Shown piece after piece: positions 47,824 through 58,299 of a stretch of DNA of 64,000 nt; within the stretch, counting starts at the first letter, position 1; every line of letters starts with the position of its first letter. Origin of the DNA: Primula veris (lineage: Eukaryota > Streptophyta > Magnoliopsida > Ericales > Primulaceae). The stretch spans positions 29,510,126 to 29,574,125 of the forward strand of contig OY821747.1 in assembly GCA_963682055.1 (NCBI GenBank), in the 5' to 3' direction. Made by a program: the position numbers and the translations under genes. The notes under the pieces were generated by a model, which was given only the letters and a program-made list of their open reading frames with translations, was not told the origin of the DNA and did no database searches.

Positions 47824-50452
47824 TTAATATGGATCGTGCAAGTTGTATATTTTTTCAGTATCGATTTCTTTTCTATCTTGCCTTTGCAACGCTATGTAAA
47901 AGTTAAAATTTGGTCGAAATATTTGTTTCCACGGATCAGTATCTGCAGTGTGTTCTTCTTCCCACCGACCTATAATAGCTGGCATCGGAAAAATTCTCGT
48001 CTTTAGCAACAACTTCGGCATAATGGCATCCGTTGACAAACACTATTACAACATGGATGTAATGTGTCAGTTTAGGAGGCGCAGTGTAAATAGGTAAATA
48101 GGTGTGTTCCGACAAACTACACCCCGACCGGTATTGATATTTTCCAATACTACAAGTGGTATATTATAACAAGATGCAATTAGAAACCCACATGCCAGAA
48201 ATCTAATCCATTTATCGATAGGGGCGTCTTTTTGAGTATTGCTATAATCCAACCTGGATAAAATATAATCATAATTAAAACGTTATGGATTTAAGTTTTG
48301 AAACATATTATAATAAACAACTCTCATTCGACAAAGCTCCTGATACAACTCTCATCTAACTTCGAACCAATTTTCTTCCCCTCCATTTTTATCCAAAACT
48401 TTTGCAATTACTCGAAAGCCACAGTTACAATCGCCACGCACATCATTTACCGTATCAATGGAATTATGTAGCATGGGCCATATTTGGTCATTGTACTTCA
48501 AGGTTTGCCTAGTGGTGGGGTTAGTTGTCGTCCTACTAGTTGGCTGACCTGACATTTCTTTGGCTTTCCCTTTCCCTTTATCTCTACTTGCAACTTTTTC
48601 GACTTTCACTTTCCCTTTATTTTTACTAGCAAATTTTTCGGTTTTTCCTTTATCTCTAGTAGCAAGTTCTTCGTCCAAATACTCCCACCCCGACTTATCC
48701 CTCTTACTAGAAGTGTCTCCTTTTCTGGGTCTTCCAGTACTTTTTTTCACTTCAGGATCATTCATTGATGTTCTAGAGGGTAAAGTTATCTCTCAGAGTT
48801 GTGTTTTCATGCGCCGTTTTTCAACGGAAGTTTTTGTAAAATAAACACTTTTAAACTCGTCCAGATTAGCGTCAACCACATAATCATCGTTTGATCCATT
48901 ATCATCAATTACATCTAATTTTTTCCAGAATTTATGAATATCTTCTAGTAAAAGAGGCTTGCCAAATAAATAATGCTCACTGATAACTTGGTGACAAGGT
49001 AGTCTATGTGACAATTTTATACCACACAATCACAATATGTAGTAAACTGCCCATCATATTTTTTATTTTCTTCAAATAACAAATCAAATACATGGTGTGA
49101 GATATAGGATCTAAGATGTGTAAAGATGGGTCCCCGTTCTGCATGAGAAAAATAAGATTTGGCTCTTTGCAACTTCAACTTAATCTCGTCGAACTGCTTA
49201 CTAAGAATCTTACGCACTACGATCCAAACATTTTCAAGGGTGCCACAATTGCTGTAAAGTGACGATTTTAGCTTCGAGTGTTGTTGTTTAACCCGGTTGC
49301 TAGTTCTATTACCTAGATGTGTTGAACGGTTAGTGTAGCATGCAACAAACTTGGTGGAATATTCACTTAACAAGTTGGTTATATAATTAACAACACCAGA
49401 ATATGAATCGTAGGAGGACATGAAGGTAGCTACGCTATAATTGTACTCCTCTATTGTTTCGACATCAACCACTAAACTGCAATCATCTAGAAACTTTTAC
49501 CAATTTTCCGAAGAGATTTTTGGTTTACACTGTTTCAAAACGTTTTTTGAAATGTGGAAAGTGCATAACAAATGATAAGAATCGGGAAAAACAAATATAA
49601 GTTCGTTCCGTCTCATCCCGCATAATAACAAAATCTAAGCAATATGTTTGGTTTGTCGAAATCATCCCCACAACTTCTAGAAATGACATAGTAAAACGGT
49701 TTGTCCTATATGTACAGTCCATTAACATCAGGAAAAACTTTGAACAATCTTATAGAATCGAGGTGGGTAAAAAATAAGTTTTCTAGACAATGAGTGTTTG
49801 GGTTCGCTTCATAAATGAAAGTATAATGATATTTGTCTAACAAATTAAACAGTTCTTGTGTCGGAGTCTTACCATCTCGCTCTTTAAATTTAATAGAAGA
49901 AAAAAAATTATGTCATGTTTTTGCATTTGACACATTGTCAGGGTCTCTAAGTTTTAGAGTCTCTAATATGACACTAACTTTATAAGTACTTTGCTTTAAT
50001 GACTTAGACAATTCCTTTTCGGGTTCCGATAAACGAGCACGCCGTGCTTGCCCTTTCAAGTAAGTGAGTGGTTTTATGATTATGGTTTCCATTTTACACA
50101 CGACACATTCATTCATCATTAATCAAAAAACCCTTAATAGAAAATTGACAGCCTATTTTTTTGGTATCTGAATCAGTGGAAGACACCTTATTTTGCTGGT
50201 AAACACCCGACCTATCATAACATATCTTAACATACTCTTGTACCGTAACACCTTCCCCAATCTACGAATCGAAAGAATAAAACCCCAATTTTCAGCCATG
50301 TCAGAAAGATCTTTAATCATGTCATCCCTACTATCCCAATACAAATCATTAACATCGAAAAAATTTGTATAATCGGTTTGTTTCACATTTCAGCTACTTG
50401 AAGAAGTATGATAATTATAATCCTAATAGTGATTGTCGTCGTATTCCGCCAT
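47824..50452 (-). pseudogene. MULE-1 transposase pseudogene (FAR1-MULE-SWIM-OTU)
   Basis: On the minus strand, from MAEYDDNHY near 50450 down to 47824, pieces in several frames follow the MULE-2 transposase in order: FAR1-like (YWDSRDDMIKDLSDMAENWG), LKGQARRARLSEPEKELSK, LMDCTYRTNRFTMSFLEVVG (first catalytic Asp kept), GNRTSNRVKQQHSKLK (catalytic Glu replaced by Lys at 49287-49289), SWIM-like KLSHRLPCHQVISEH, GRPRKGDTSSKRDKSGW, OTU-like DVRGDCNCGFRV and, near 48020, an OTU-His-like GCHYAEVV. The segment with the second catalytic Asp (TDRE in MULE-2) is missing. Several frameshifts and at least one deletion make it non-functional. Confidence 0.9.
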
Positions 50453-50617
50453 AGTGAATAGTATATAAATTTGATATAAGTAGGATGATTTGGTTTTTTT
50501 TAAGTTATATGTTAAGTAATAGAGTGTGAGAGAGTGAGAGAATGCTGATATAGTAAAACAGTAGTCATTCGATCGATCGGAGTTCACAACCGATCGATCG
50601 GACTGTCTGAAACACAA

Positions 50618-50889
50618 TTACAGACAGCTTGGCCGATCGATCGGAGTTCACTGCCGATCGATCGGCCAAATTCTCTCGAAAATCTGTTATTTTCAACACA
50701 GAGACATTTTGGTAATTTTACAGTCAAACTGTAAATCGTAATTACAAACCGTAAATTTGACTTACGGTTTGACTTTTTTCATAAACCGTAAGTCAAAATT
50801 ACGATTTGTAAGTCAGATTTACGGTCCGTAATAATTTTTTACGGTTTGAACATGAAAACATATATTCTGCCGTGGAAAAATCCAGCCTA
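50618..50889. repeat. MULE-1 right terminal inverted repeat
   Basis: Inverted copy of 46061-46333. It carries intact CCGATCGATCGG palindromes and several AAACCGTAA/TTACGGTTT sites. Confidence 0.9.
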
Positions 50890-50898
50890 TTTTATTAA

Positions 50899-51104
50899 TT
50901 CACCGCAAGGGGAAAAAAACAGATGGCAGTACTTTTTCTAAACAGAGATTTTCTCTATTCTGAGAGAAATGATAGGTCGTGTAAGTTATTTTCAAGTAAA
51001 CTCCTAATAATGGCATTTATCAAAATTTGTGACACCTTAAATGTTAGCGTTATTAATTATAATTTTTTTTTTATGGAACTTAATTTTCAGTTGTATTACT
51101 GCTT
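50899..51104. other. Short spacer between the two MULEs
   Basis: Unremarkable AT-rich DNA of about 200 bases between the target-site duplications of MULE-1 and MULE-2. No gene. Confidence 0.5.
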
Positions 51105-51149
51105 ATCAATTAAGAGGTGCACTTAAAACACTACAGTTTTTCTTTAAAA

Positions 51150-51232
51150 ACGCGTAAACCGTAGATTAAATCTACGGTTTACAGTGATTAACTGTAAACC
51201 GTAGATTTAATCTACGGTCTGTGTGTTTTTCA
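51150..51232. repeat. Left subterminal palindromes of MULE-2
   Basis: Two perfect or near-perfect palindromes, GTAAACCGTAGATTAAATC with its mirror CTACGGTTTAC and the next CCGTAGATTTAATCTACGG, separated by AGTGATTAACT. They correspond to four similar palindromes at the right end. Confidence 0.9.
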
Positions 51233-51239
51233 GATTATT

Positions 51240-51960
51240 TGCTTTAAAAATTAAAATTAAAAATCTAATAATTAAAATTAAAATACTGAATGCCTTATTA
51301 AAATATTTTTTTCAAATTAAATATGATTTTTTTAATAAAAAAACTAAATGTCTTATTTTTAAAATTTTACATAAATAAATTACCAATATTCTAACAAACT
51401 CTCAAAATTTACACAAAATTTACCAAAAAAAAGTTGTTTTGATAAATTTTACAATTTTGGTTCATGTTATATTTTTGTCAATTGTATAAGTTTATATTTA
51501 TTGAATGATTAACTAAATTGTCAATTTTTGAGAAGTTTTTTTGTTTGGTTTTAAACACTTGTATAACGCAATATGAAACATTAACTAAGTCGTCAATTTG
51601 GAGTCAATAATCAGTTTTTTATTTTTAATTTTATGTAAATTACTCTTTTTACATAAATTAAAATTCTAATAATTAAAATTAAAATACTGAATATTTGTTT
51701 CAAATTAAACATGATTTGTTTTTTAATAAAAAAACTAAATGCGTTTTTTTAAAATTATACATAAAATAAATTACCAATATTATAACAATCTCTCAATTTT
51801 TTTGAAGTTTTTTTGGTTTGTTTTTAACACTTGTATAACGCAATATGAAACATTAACTAAGTCGTCAATTTGGTGTCAATCGACAATTTTCTTGAATGAA
51901 ACAATCATAAATTATATAAATTTCATAAAATAAATTAACTCAATATGCAAACATGAACTA
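51240..51960. repeat. About 410-base duplication in the MULE-2 left arm
   Basis: Blocks at about 51255-51600 and 51660-51880 share TAATTAAAATTAAAATACTG, TTCAAATTAAA, ATGATTT, ACACTTGTATAACGCAATAT and GAAACATTAACTAAGTCGTC. AT-rich and non-coding. Confidence 0.75.
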
Positions 51961-52062
51961 AATTTCATAAAACAAATTTATTAAACATTTGTTTACATCA
52001 TATAAATTTACAACAACTTGAAAAAAATAGTATTTTACATAAAAATAAAAATAAAAAACTGA

Positions 52063-54763
52063 TTATGTACTTAGATCTATAGGTTCTTCTTGATTTGCTT
52101 TTTGCTTTCCCGATTGCTTTTCCAGCGCCATATATAACTTGAAATTTGGTCGAAAAAGTTCCTTCCATGGTGCAGCTGTCTCAGTGCGTGTTTGTTCCCA
52201 CCGTGCTATAATTCCTGGCATTGGGAAGATCCCTTCTTCTTTAGGAATAACCTGAGCATAGTGACAACTGTTGACGAACACCATTACAGTCGGGATGTAA
52301 TTTGTCGTTCCCCGAGGCGGACCAGTATAAAGAGGTAAAAAAGTACTGTTCCACACGTTTACCCCTTCATCATTATTTTCCCATGAGGACAACAATACAA
52401 TTGGAATATTGTAATGAGAAGCAATTAAAAACCCATAAGACGGAAATCTCATCCATTTGTCAATAGGTGCGGGATCTGTAGGATGATAAAAAATTTAAAC
52501 TTGATAAAATATAATCATACCGGTAAGCTTCAAAGCCAACATTCTCAAACAGCTCATAGTAAACACCTTTCATTTGCTGCAGCTCTTGAAACAACTCACA
52601 TCTTACCGCATACCAATCATCTTCCCCATACTGTTTACCCGTCGCATTTGCAAGTACCCGGAACCCACAGTTACCATCCCCACGCACATCATAAACTGTT
52701 TCGATGTAACTATGTAACATGACCCATATTTGGTCACTGTACAGGAAGGTTGGCCTATTGGGGGTGGGTTTAGGGTTCTGGTTTCGCGGCCTCCTAGTTG
52801 GGTTTACCCTTACCTCCGGTGTTTCATCCGCCTTGCCTTTACCCTTGTCCCTACTAGTACCAGCACTCTGTTCCTCCACATACTCCCATCCCGACTTATC
52901 CCTCTTACTAGATTTGTCGCCTTTTCTAGGTCTCCCCCTATTTGCTCTCACTTCGGGGTCACTGATGGATGTTCTGGCTGGTACGGTTATCTCTCGGAGT
53001 TGTGTTTTCATACGCCGTTTTTCAACATTAGTTTTGCTAGCATAAACACTTTTAAACTCTTCTAGATCACCCTCTACTCCATAATCATCGGTGTTCCCAT
53101 TATCATCAATTACGTCTAATTTTTTCCAGAATGGATGAATATATTCTAGAGGAAGAGGCTTCCCGAATAAAATATGTTCACTCATAATATGATGACAAGG
53201 TAAACCGTGAGACAATTTGAAACCGCAAGAACAATTCTCATCAGCCTGGCCACTACATTTTTTGTGTTCTTGGAATAATAAATCAAAGGCATAGTGTGTG
53301 ATATACGACCTAAGATTTATAAACAGAGGTGTTCGTTCAGAATGTGGAAAATAAGACTTGCATTTATCCAACTTCATCTTAATATCCTCAAACTGTTTTT
53401 CTAGAATTCTATTGACCTCTACCCAAACGGTTTCAAGCGTGCCAGTATTTGTGGAAAGGGATCTTTTCAGCTTAGCATGTTGTTGTTCGGCTCGATTGCT
53501 AGTTCTGTTACCTAGATGTGTTGTATGGTTGGTATAGCATGCAACAAACTTTTCAGCATAATCATTTAAAAGCTTGTCTACATACTTAATCACAGCAGGG
53601 TACGATTTGTAAGAGGTATTGAAATTAGTTCGGTTATAATTGTACTCCTCTATCGACTCAGAATCAACCAATAAACCCCAATCATCTAGAAACGTTTGCC
53701 ACTCCTCGTCAGGGATCTTTTTACGGCAGTTTTTCAAAACATTTTTTGCAATATGAAAAGTGCACAAAATATGATGCGAATCGGGAAAAACAACGGATAA
53801 AACATTTGATAAGGCCATTTCCCTGTCGGTTACAAACACCCTAGGTAGTATACACCCCTCCAATGTAACTTTAAAATTTTCCAATGCCCATATATAACTT
53901 TCCTTTGTCTCGTCACTCATGAAAACAAAACCTAAACAATATGTTTGGTTCGTTGATGTCATTCCTACGACTTCTTGAAATGACATATTAAAACGGTTTG
54001 TCCTATATGTACAATCCATTAACAAGACATCAGGAAAAGCTTTGAATATCCTTATAGAATCGGGGTGTGCAAAAAACAAGTTCTCAAGGCAATGGGTTGA
54101 TGGGTTCATATTATAGTAGAATGTGTAGCGATGTCTATCCAACAAATTAAAAAGTTCCTGTATCGGGTTTCTACCATCGCGTTCTTTAAATTTCAGTCCG
54201 GCCAAAAAATTATGTATCGTTTTAGTGTTTGATACATTGTCAGGATTTCGATTTTTAATGGCCTCTAATATAGCACCAACTTTAAAACTACTTTGCCTTA
54301 AAGTTTTAACAATTTCTTTTTCATCTTGGGTTAAACGAGCACGTCGTGCTTGCCCTTGGAGGTAAGTTGGAGGTGGGTGGTTATGTTGTCCATTTTCTAT
54401 GTGACACATCCATTCACCATTAACTACGTAACCTTTAATGAAAAATGGACAGTCTTTTTTCTTTGTACCTGATTTTACGGAAGATGGTTTCTTTTTTTCG
54501 TAAACCCCCGATTTATCACACACAATATCAACATACGGTGTTCTGCTCCCATCACCCCCTCCAGACCTACGAATCGTAAGGATGAAACCCCAATTCCCAG
54601 CCACATCAGCAAGATCAGCAAGCATTTCATCCCTTGTTTCCCAAGTCAATTCATCAACTTCAAAGTGCTCTGAATAATCAGTTAGCTCATCGTTTGAGCC
54701 ACTGGATGAATTCGCATTGTTGTTATTCCATTGGTTGTTGTCATAACCATAGTTGTAATTCAT
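52063..54763 (-). CDS. MULE-2 transposase: FAR1, DDE, SWIM and OTU domains (frame break in OTU)
   Basis: The 767-aa open frame (54763-52460) is nearly a full Mutator transposase. Residues ~33-130 are a FAR1/WRKY-GCM1 zinc-binding DNA-binding domain (CDKSG, KKDCPFF, HIENGQHNHP). Then come the MULE DDE residues D250 (LLMDCTYRTNRF), D313 (VFVTDREMALS) and E426 (SNRAEQQHAKLKR), and a SWIM finger (C511-S-C513, then C523-H-H525). An AT-hook-like GRPRKG lies near 610. Residues ~675-767 begin an OTU cysteine-protease domain (DVRGDGNCGFRVLA, D696 and C699). The domain continues at 52452-52063 in another frame (APIDKWMRFPSYGFLIASHY; His motif NSCHYAQV). A run of six A's at 52488-52493 (plus strand) is the likely site of a one-base insertion. 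Nuclear, cut-and-paste transposition; the OTU domain's role is unknown. Confidence 0.9.
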
Positions 54764-54889
54764 TTTCGAAAAGTGGTTGTTTATATATTTTATTGGGGAG
54801 AAATGAGGATTTTTTTAGAGATTTCCGAAATGTGTTTGTGTTTGATTTTATGGTTTGTTAGAATTGGCAAAATGGAGTCATATTTATAG

Positions 54890-55465
54890 TGTTAATTTAC
54901 ACTACAAACCGTAGATTACTTTTACGGTTTGTAGTGAATTTTTGGTGTAGTCATTTCCAAACTTTAATAATGCATTGAGTAGTCATTTTCGGATAGGGTT
55001 GTCAAATCATAATAATTCAAAAGTAAGGTCTTGTCGGAATTATTTTGATAGATATGGTATCCAATGTCATTTACACTACAAACCGTAGATTACTTTTACG
55101 TTTTGTAGTTTTTTTTTTGGTGTAGTCATTTCCAAACTTTAATAATGCATTGAGTAGTCATTTTCGGATAGGGTTGTCAAATCATAATAATTCAAAAGTA
55201 AGGTCTTGTCGGAATTATTTTGATAGATATGGTATCCAATGTCATTTACACTACAAACCGTAGATTACTTTTACGTTTTGTAGTTTTTTTTTTGGTGTAG
55301 TCATTTCCAAACTTTAATAATGCATTGAGTAGTCATTTTCGGATAGGGTTGTCAAATCATAATAATTCAAAAGTGATAAGGTCTTGTCGGAATTATTTTG
55401 ATAGATATGGTATCCAATGTCATTTACACTACAAAACGTAGATTATTTTTACGGTTTGTAGTTTT
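54890..55465. repeat. About 174-bp tandem repeat upstream of the MULE-2 transposase
   Basis: Three full copies plus a partial one, starting TTTACACTACAAACCGTAGA near 54895, 55068, 55243 and 55421. Each has the hairpin CTACAAACCGTAGATTACTT then TTTACGGTTTGTAG, plus GAGTAGTCATTTTCGGATAG and GGTCTTGTCGGAATTATTTT. The array lies directly upstream of the transposase start, so the hairpins may be promoter or transposase-binding sites (inference). Confidence 0.92.
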
Positions 55466-55539
55466 TTTTTTTTACGTTATTAACGGTGATTCAGTGCAAA
55501 AAGTACATTCAAAAAATGACGCTGCTTAAATCAGGGGTA

Positions 55540-55650
55540 CAAACCGTACATTTAATGTACGGTTTGTACAGAATACATACAAACCGTACATTTAATGTAC
55601 GGTTTGTATGAAATCTATACAAACCGTACATTAAATGTACGGTTTGCATG
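55540..55650. repeat. Three tandem palindromes, TACAAACCGTACATTTAATG type
   Basis: Three successive palindromes of the form ACAAACCGTACAT-TTA-ATGTACGGTTTGT, about 39 bases apart. They share the AAACCGTA core with the element's other palindromes but have a different centre (CATTTAATG instead of GATTAAATC). Confidence 0.92.
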
Positions 55651-55667
55651 TATATTTCAGAATATTT

Positions 55668-55975
55668 AGGGTTTAGGGTTTAGAGTTTAAGATTTAGGGT
55701 TTAGGGTTTAGAGTTTGTAATTTAGGGTTTGTAATTTGTAATTTAGGGTTTAGGGTTTAGGATTTAGGGTTTAGGGTTTGTAATTTAGGGTTTAAGGTTT
55801 AGGGTTTGTAATTTTGGGTTTAGGGTTTGTAATTTTGGGTTTAGGGTTTAGGGTTTGTAATTTAGGGTTTAGGGTTTAGGGTTTAGGGTTTGTAATTTAG
55901 GGTTTAGGGTTTAGGGTTTGTAATTTAGGGTTTAGGGTTTAGGGTTTGTAATTTAGGGTTTAGGGTTTGTAAAAA
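55668..55975. repeat. Interstitial telomere-like (TTTAGGG)n array
   Basis: About 300 bases of plant-type telomere repeat TTTAGGG with regular interruptions (TTTGTAATTTAGGG). The orientation is TTTAGGG on the plus strand. It lies between the palindrome arrays and the 3' end of the PMD gene, inside MULE-2. Confidence 0.93.
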
Positions 55976-56153
55976 CTCAATATTGGTCCTATCAATTAAA
56001 ATACAGAATATTTTTTAAAAACATACAAATCAAACATACGACTCAAATTAAACTTACGAATTTATAATATTCCAACTCAGCTAAGAATAAAACTTACAAA
56101 TCAAACATAGAAATCAAATACAAAAAACATTTACAAAAAACACAAATGTGCAT

Positions 56154-56774
56154 TTATTTTTTTTTGTAACGACTAAATGATTTAAAGTTGGACGTAGGGA
56201 GCATCTTTCTGGCCGATGTTAATCTATCCGATGACGGCTCAGCAGACTCTTCGATTTCGTTTAGCTCCGTACGCCGTCTCTGTCGATGCTGCGATTCTGG
56301 ATACGGAGCACGCTCGTGGGATGTAAGTGCTAATCCGCGACTCCAACTGTCGGTTGAATGCTGACTATGATAATCGAACGGAACATCATCCTGAACGTAC
56401 TCCGACCCAGCAAAAGAAGCTCGACGACCATGACCGCTTGAACTCGGACCCGGACCCTGATCTGTAGTCGGGGGTCGACCTCCAGTCGATCTTCTACCCC
56501 GGCTACTAGATTTGCCTTCCCCTCTGCCTCTTTCGTCGGGACGCCGACAACTTGAAGCCCTAGTGAACGTTCTTGGGTCGTAACGTAGGTTGTCATCACC
56601 ATCGTCGTCGTCGTCGTCATCGTCATCCTCCTCATCCGACTGTTCATCAGCTGACCCATACGGATTCAATCCCATTTCAGCGAAGTCCTTTCGTAGTAAG
56701 TCCACTTCCGTTTTCAATTTATGCTGTTTGAACGATTTGAAATTCCGGTGTCGTCCCCGTACCAAATTCGTCAT
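56154..56774 (-). CDS. Acidic/basic C-terminal ORF next to the PMD gene
   Basis: A 206-aa open frame overlapping the end of PMD exon 3 in another frame. It reads RGRHRNFKSFKQHKLKTEVD, then NPYGSADEQSDEEDDDDDDD (an acidic run encoded by GAC/GAT repeats), then Arg/Ser/Gly-rich disorder (RGRRSTGGRPPTTDQGPGPS), and ends SNFKSFSRYKKK. The composition suggests the disordered tail of the PMD protein, displaced by a frameshift or an unseen intron near 56775, not a separate gene. Low sequence complexity prevents a family call. Confidence 0.5.
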   Translation of the reverse strand: MTNLVRGRHRNFKSFKQHKLKTEVDLLRKDFAEMGLNPYGSADEQSDEEDDDDDDDDDGDDNLRYDPRTFTRASSCRRPDERGRGEGKSSSRGRRSTGGRPPTTDQGPGPSSSGHGRRASFAGSEYVQDDVPFDYHSQHSTDSWSRGLALTSHERAPYPESQHRQRRRTELNEIEESAEPSSDRLTSARKMLPTSNFKSFSRYKKK

Positions 56775-58280
56775 TCACAAGCCGGTTGTGGCGGTCATTC
56801 CACACGATAATAAACTCTGCAAAAAGTGCAGGCCAATCGTGTTTTTGCCCAATCCCAAATCTTCTATCCTTGCCGTGACCATTTCTGGGTTTCCAAATAT
56901 ATGTAGGGACCTGCTGAACAAAACCGAACTGTCTCATGAACCTGTCCGCGGGATGGAACTCAATCTTCTCATTACAAATGAGAGGCACAGAACAATGCCA
57001 CATATAACGGCCCCGCGTGCAGTATTCCGGATACTGATTGAGATTCCCGTAAGGTTGCCACACTATCTGTAATCAGCAAAATTAGAATATATAAACAAGG
57101 GTTTAAAAATACTAGTAATAAATTCTGCGAACATAAGACCAATGCAAACATATACAACATATAATACGTAAGTTACATATAATACGAAAGTTAAAATTTA
57201 CCTGTTCAGGCGACATATTGTCAAACTGGTCACGTATGTGGACCACATTATGTCCGTAGACATATGGCGTAAGGTTAGTTTGCCTCCAAATCTTCCATCT
57301 GTAATATACAAACAAAACCCGATAAACAATAAATATAACCGGCAGCTAAGTAAATGATAGATGACGCAATAAAAAAAAAAAACCACAAATCCAAGACACA
57401 AAAACTAAATAATATCATACATGTAACCGAGGGGGAACCTAGGCAAGCCCTCAGGTGGCTCGATATCTTCCGGCAGCTCTTCACATGGTCTAACCGGCAG
57501 TAGTCTGGTAATCGCCCACATATCCAGAAACATCACCGCCCCGCTTACTCCGTTTGTCTTACAACGTACCACCCTGCATAGATTAGCCTCTAAACAGGCC
57601 AGAAGAGCTGATCCCCAACTATACTCAGCACACGTGTCAAAATCCTCCAGAAATGGCAGAGGCCATAGTGGAATCTGATCACTGCTCTTATCTGAAAATA
57701 CATGTGCCGCCAGTAATAACAACATGGCAGCCCTAGACTGATATAGCAAACGCTCCTCACTAGGGTTGGGGGGTAATTCACCAAACGTGTGTAACATCCA
57801 ATCAAGTCTAACTGTCAGACAGGTTTTATCCACTTGATTGTCAGCCGGTCTAACACCCAACAAACTCTCTACCATATCTAACCTGCTCGCCATGTTATCA
57901 TTCCGCTCCGACCGAGTAACAGCAAGACCATCCACCCTGAGACCAAGCATAATCTCTACATCCTGTAAAGATATCCCCAACTCTCCAACGACAAAATGGA
58001 ACGTGTGCGACTCATCACGCCACCTATCAACTAAGGCTGTAAGCAAGCCTCGGTCTACGGTATAATTACCTATACTGTGAATACCGTAAAAACCAGCCCT
58101 AATCATATTTTGAACTACCCTTTCAGGCGTCGATATCTGCCAACTATAATTATAAACCCTAATCTTATTGGCATCTCCTCTACCCGCTTCTCTTCCAGCA
58201 TCCCAAGTCTGATTAGAAATGTGACCGATCTGTCGTAAAATACCCAACCTGCCTTTAATATGTGGACCTGGATCTGCCAT
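56719..58280 (-). CDS. Plant mobile domain (PMD, aminotransferase-like) protein carried by MULE-2
   Basis: Exons 58280-57421, 57298-57202, 57066-56719 in consistent phase (GT-AG introns), about 434 aa. It starts MADPGPHIKGRLGILRQIGH. Hallmarks of the PMD family: DRWRDESHTFHFVVGELGI, SLQDVEIMLGLRVDGLAV, a Leu/Ala-rich helix with YQSRAAMLLLLAAHVFSD, SWGSALLACLEANLCRV and LLPVRPCEELPEDIEPPEGLPRF (in part). Then come WKIWRQTNLTPYVYG, RDQFDNMSPEQ and PADRFMRQFGFVQQVP. PMD proteins include Arabidopsis MAIN/MAIL1, which affect silencing and genome stability, and PMDs also occur inside transposons. The frame ends at TVQTA-like residues (IVQTA), and the next open frame overlaps it. The start was chosen at MADPGP; more upstream codons are repeat-derived. 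Confidence 0.85.
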
Positions 58281-58299
58281 TCTAACTGTGATAACCAAA

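Larger units (their letters stand above)
46061..50889. mobile_element. MULE-1: Mutator-like element with about 270-bp TIRs
   Basis: A perfect 9-bp target-site duplication TTTTATTAA (46052-46060 and 50890-50898) bounds it. Ends: GAGACTGGCTTTTTCC and, inverted, TAGGCTGGATTTTTCC. The TIRs (46061-about 46333 and about 50618-50889) align over their whole length at high identity, including TCAAACCGTAAAAAATTATT, GGACCGTAAATCTGACTTAC and TTGAAAATAACAGATTTT. Inside, on the minus strand, are a decayed FAR1/MULE/OTU transposase and a separate open reading frame. Size 4,829 bp. It is non-autonomous now. Confidence 0.93.

Noticed and set aside
52719..53065. Plus-strand open frames opposite the MULE-2 transposase
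   Set aside because: They are antisense shadows of the transposase.
55668..55975. A true chromosome end
   Set aside because: Coding and element sequence continue on both sides, and the repeat is degenerate.
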